DNA of 5,629 bases, taken from Bacillota bacterium (GTDB lineage Bacteria > Bacillota > Clostridia > Oscillospirales > Acutalibacteraceae). Below, piece by piece: positions 4,727 to 5,629 of this stretch. Where the stretch lies: the NCBI GenBank assembly GCA_023412845.1, contig JAEZRH010000046.1:1-5629 (forward strand). The letters are read 5' to 3'. The notes below the pieces were generated by a model. The model had not been told where the DNA came from and did not search any database. It worked only from the letters and a program-made list of their open reading frames with translations. A program made the position numbers and the translations under genes. The stretch's first letter is position 1, and the number at the start of each line of letters is the position of its first letter.

Positions 4727-5629
4727 ATGCCGCGGGAAAATGGGAAAGGGGAAACCTTGCGGCATGTGGACGAACTCATCGCCCGGCTGCAAAACAGGGC
4801 CTATCGGCCGCCTCTCAATCAGGATTTTGCTGAAATCTATGTCGAGGAGCGGAACAGTGACCCAAAAGGTGAGAGCGTTCCTCAAAGAGCTCCGGTCCCG
4901 CATGCGGATAAAAAAAGGGAGCGCTTTATGGAAATGCGCAGGCTGGCGCAGATTCCGCCGGACATCGGCTACCTCAGCGGCTCCAGCGACAGGCTGCAGG
5001 CGGTTTTGTTTTACAAACAGGCAAAGTTCATGGAAAATTTCGAGGACGACTATGAGGGAAATGCTCCTTTTTCCATGTATTTCCCAAATTATCAGATGAT
5101 GGGCTATGAACAGCTGCGCACATATTTTACCTGGCGCGGCAAGGTGCGCAAAGGTGTCGTCCGGCAAACTTCGTTTTCTTACGTTTTTTTATACATTTAC
5201 GAACTGATCAACAATGTCGGCGTCAAGAACTGCGAGGACGGATTCGGCAAGCTGGCCTTTATCTGGAAGGAATACCGGGCGTATGAGAAGAAGCTTGACA
5301 AATACATGAATGAATGGATCCGGGATTATTATATCACAAATGAATTTTATGCACCGCTGAGGGAACTTCTGCAAAAGACCGGGAGCCTGGAAAAGCTTTA
5401 CAGTCCTTCGGTGCCGGAGAGCCTTTTTGATTTCTATTATCCCTATTCGGAATATAAGATCAAAAAGTCCGTTTTTTACAATCCCGAAACGGCAAAGATG
5501 GTCGACGCGTGTTTTGACCAAGTCGTCAAAGCGCTCGACGCGTTCTTGCTGGGACAGGGCGGAGAGTTTGAAGATCTGATCTTTTACAGCAAAAGCAACA
5601 CGTGGACACCGTTTTCGAAAGCGCTGTAC
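4727..5629 (+). CDS. TerB N-terminal domain (TerB_N) protein, 3' end beyond window
   Basis: The first 301 codons of a protein that continues past the right edge with no stop. Residues 1-60 form a charged, proline-containing lead-in with no recognised domain. From about 65 to 210 the sequence matches the TerB_N pattern: FYKQAKFMENFEDDYEG (95-111), FPNYQMMGYEQLRTYFTWR (119-137), KVRKG (139-143) and FSYVFLYIYELINNVG (150-165). TerB_N is a domain of unknown biochemical role, often joined to a C-terminal TerB or TerB_C module and linked with the Ter stress-response network. Whether those modules are present cannot be seen here. Full-length homologues are usually much longer than this fragment. The ATG at 4727 has a strong SD (AAGGGGGGA, 6 nt upstream). 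No signal peptide or membrane segment appears. It is transcribed divergently from the HD-GYP gene and no other ter genes are in the window, so tellurite resistance should not be assumed. Confidence 0.85.
   Translation, partial: MPRENGKGETLRHVDELIARLQNRAYRPPLNQDFAEIYVEERNSDPKGESVPQRAPVPHADKKRERFMEMRRLAQIPPDIGYLSGSSDRLQAVLFYKQAKFMENFEDDYEGNAPFSMYFPNYQMMGYEQLRTYFTWRGKVRKGVVRQTSFSYVFLYIYELINNVGVKNCEDGFGKLAFIWKEYRAYEKKLDKYMNEWIRDYYITNEFYAPLRELLQKTGSLEKLYSPSVPESLFDFYYPYSEYKIKKSVFYNPETAKMVDACFDQVVKALDAFLLGQGGEFEDLIFYSKSNTWTPFSKALY

Noticed and set aside
4523..5167. A 214-codon minus-strand frame opposite the TerB_N gene.
   Set aside because: The plus strand carries recognisable TerB_N motifs and a strong SD; the minus frame has neither.

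Overview
The window looks like a chromosomal segment from a moderately GC-rich member of the Bacillota, most likely class Clostridia. This rests on purine-rich Shine-Dalgarno (SD) sequences at most genes, a consensus SigA-type promoter (TTGACA, 16 bp, TATAAT), an HD-GYP protein of Gram-positive style, a TerB_N protein of a type I associate with clostridia, and GTG or other non-ATG starts. The assignment is inferred from style, not from a marker gene. I see no rRNA, tRNA, CRISPR array, transposase or prophage gene.

Left part (1-2890, plus strand): a strong promoter (95-122) and a leader of about 130 nt, containing a perfect 25-bp inverted repeat (187-243), precede three closely spaced peptidase genes. 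They encode a class I glutamine-amidotransferase-like gamma-glutamyl hydrolase (peptidase C26, 262-1005), an M19 membrane/renal-type dipeptidase (1031-1957) and an S66 LD-carboxypeptidase (2012-2890, probably beginning earlier at an ACG codon at 1976). All three families act on unusual peptide bonds (gamma-glutamyl, bonds next to D-residues, L,D-bonds). The simplest shared role is breakdown or recycling of cell-wall muropeptides or other D-/gamma-linked peptides. That role is inferred; no transporter or murein ligase is in view.

Middle (2887-4408, minus strand): a small VOC/glyoxalase-like protein (2887-3258) lies 82 nt downstream of a cyclic-di-GMP phosphodiesterase-type HD-GYP protein (3341-4408). 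They may share a transcript. The VOC gene meets the S66 gene tail to tail, and the two stop codons overlap in a TTAA.

Right part (4409-5629): a 318-nt divergent intergenic region carries a plausible minus-strand promoter for the HD-GYP gene. On the plus strand it carries a run of overlapping hairpins ending in a terminator-like stem and T-rich tail, just ahead of a TerB N-terminal-domain gene (4727 onward) that runs off the right edge.

The points most worth a second look are the apparent ATG-to-ACG start of the S66 gene, the perfect hairpin just before the first SD, the hairpin series before the TerB_N gene, and the three-peptidase operon itself. I did not find a clear, previously undescribed multi-gene system.
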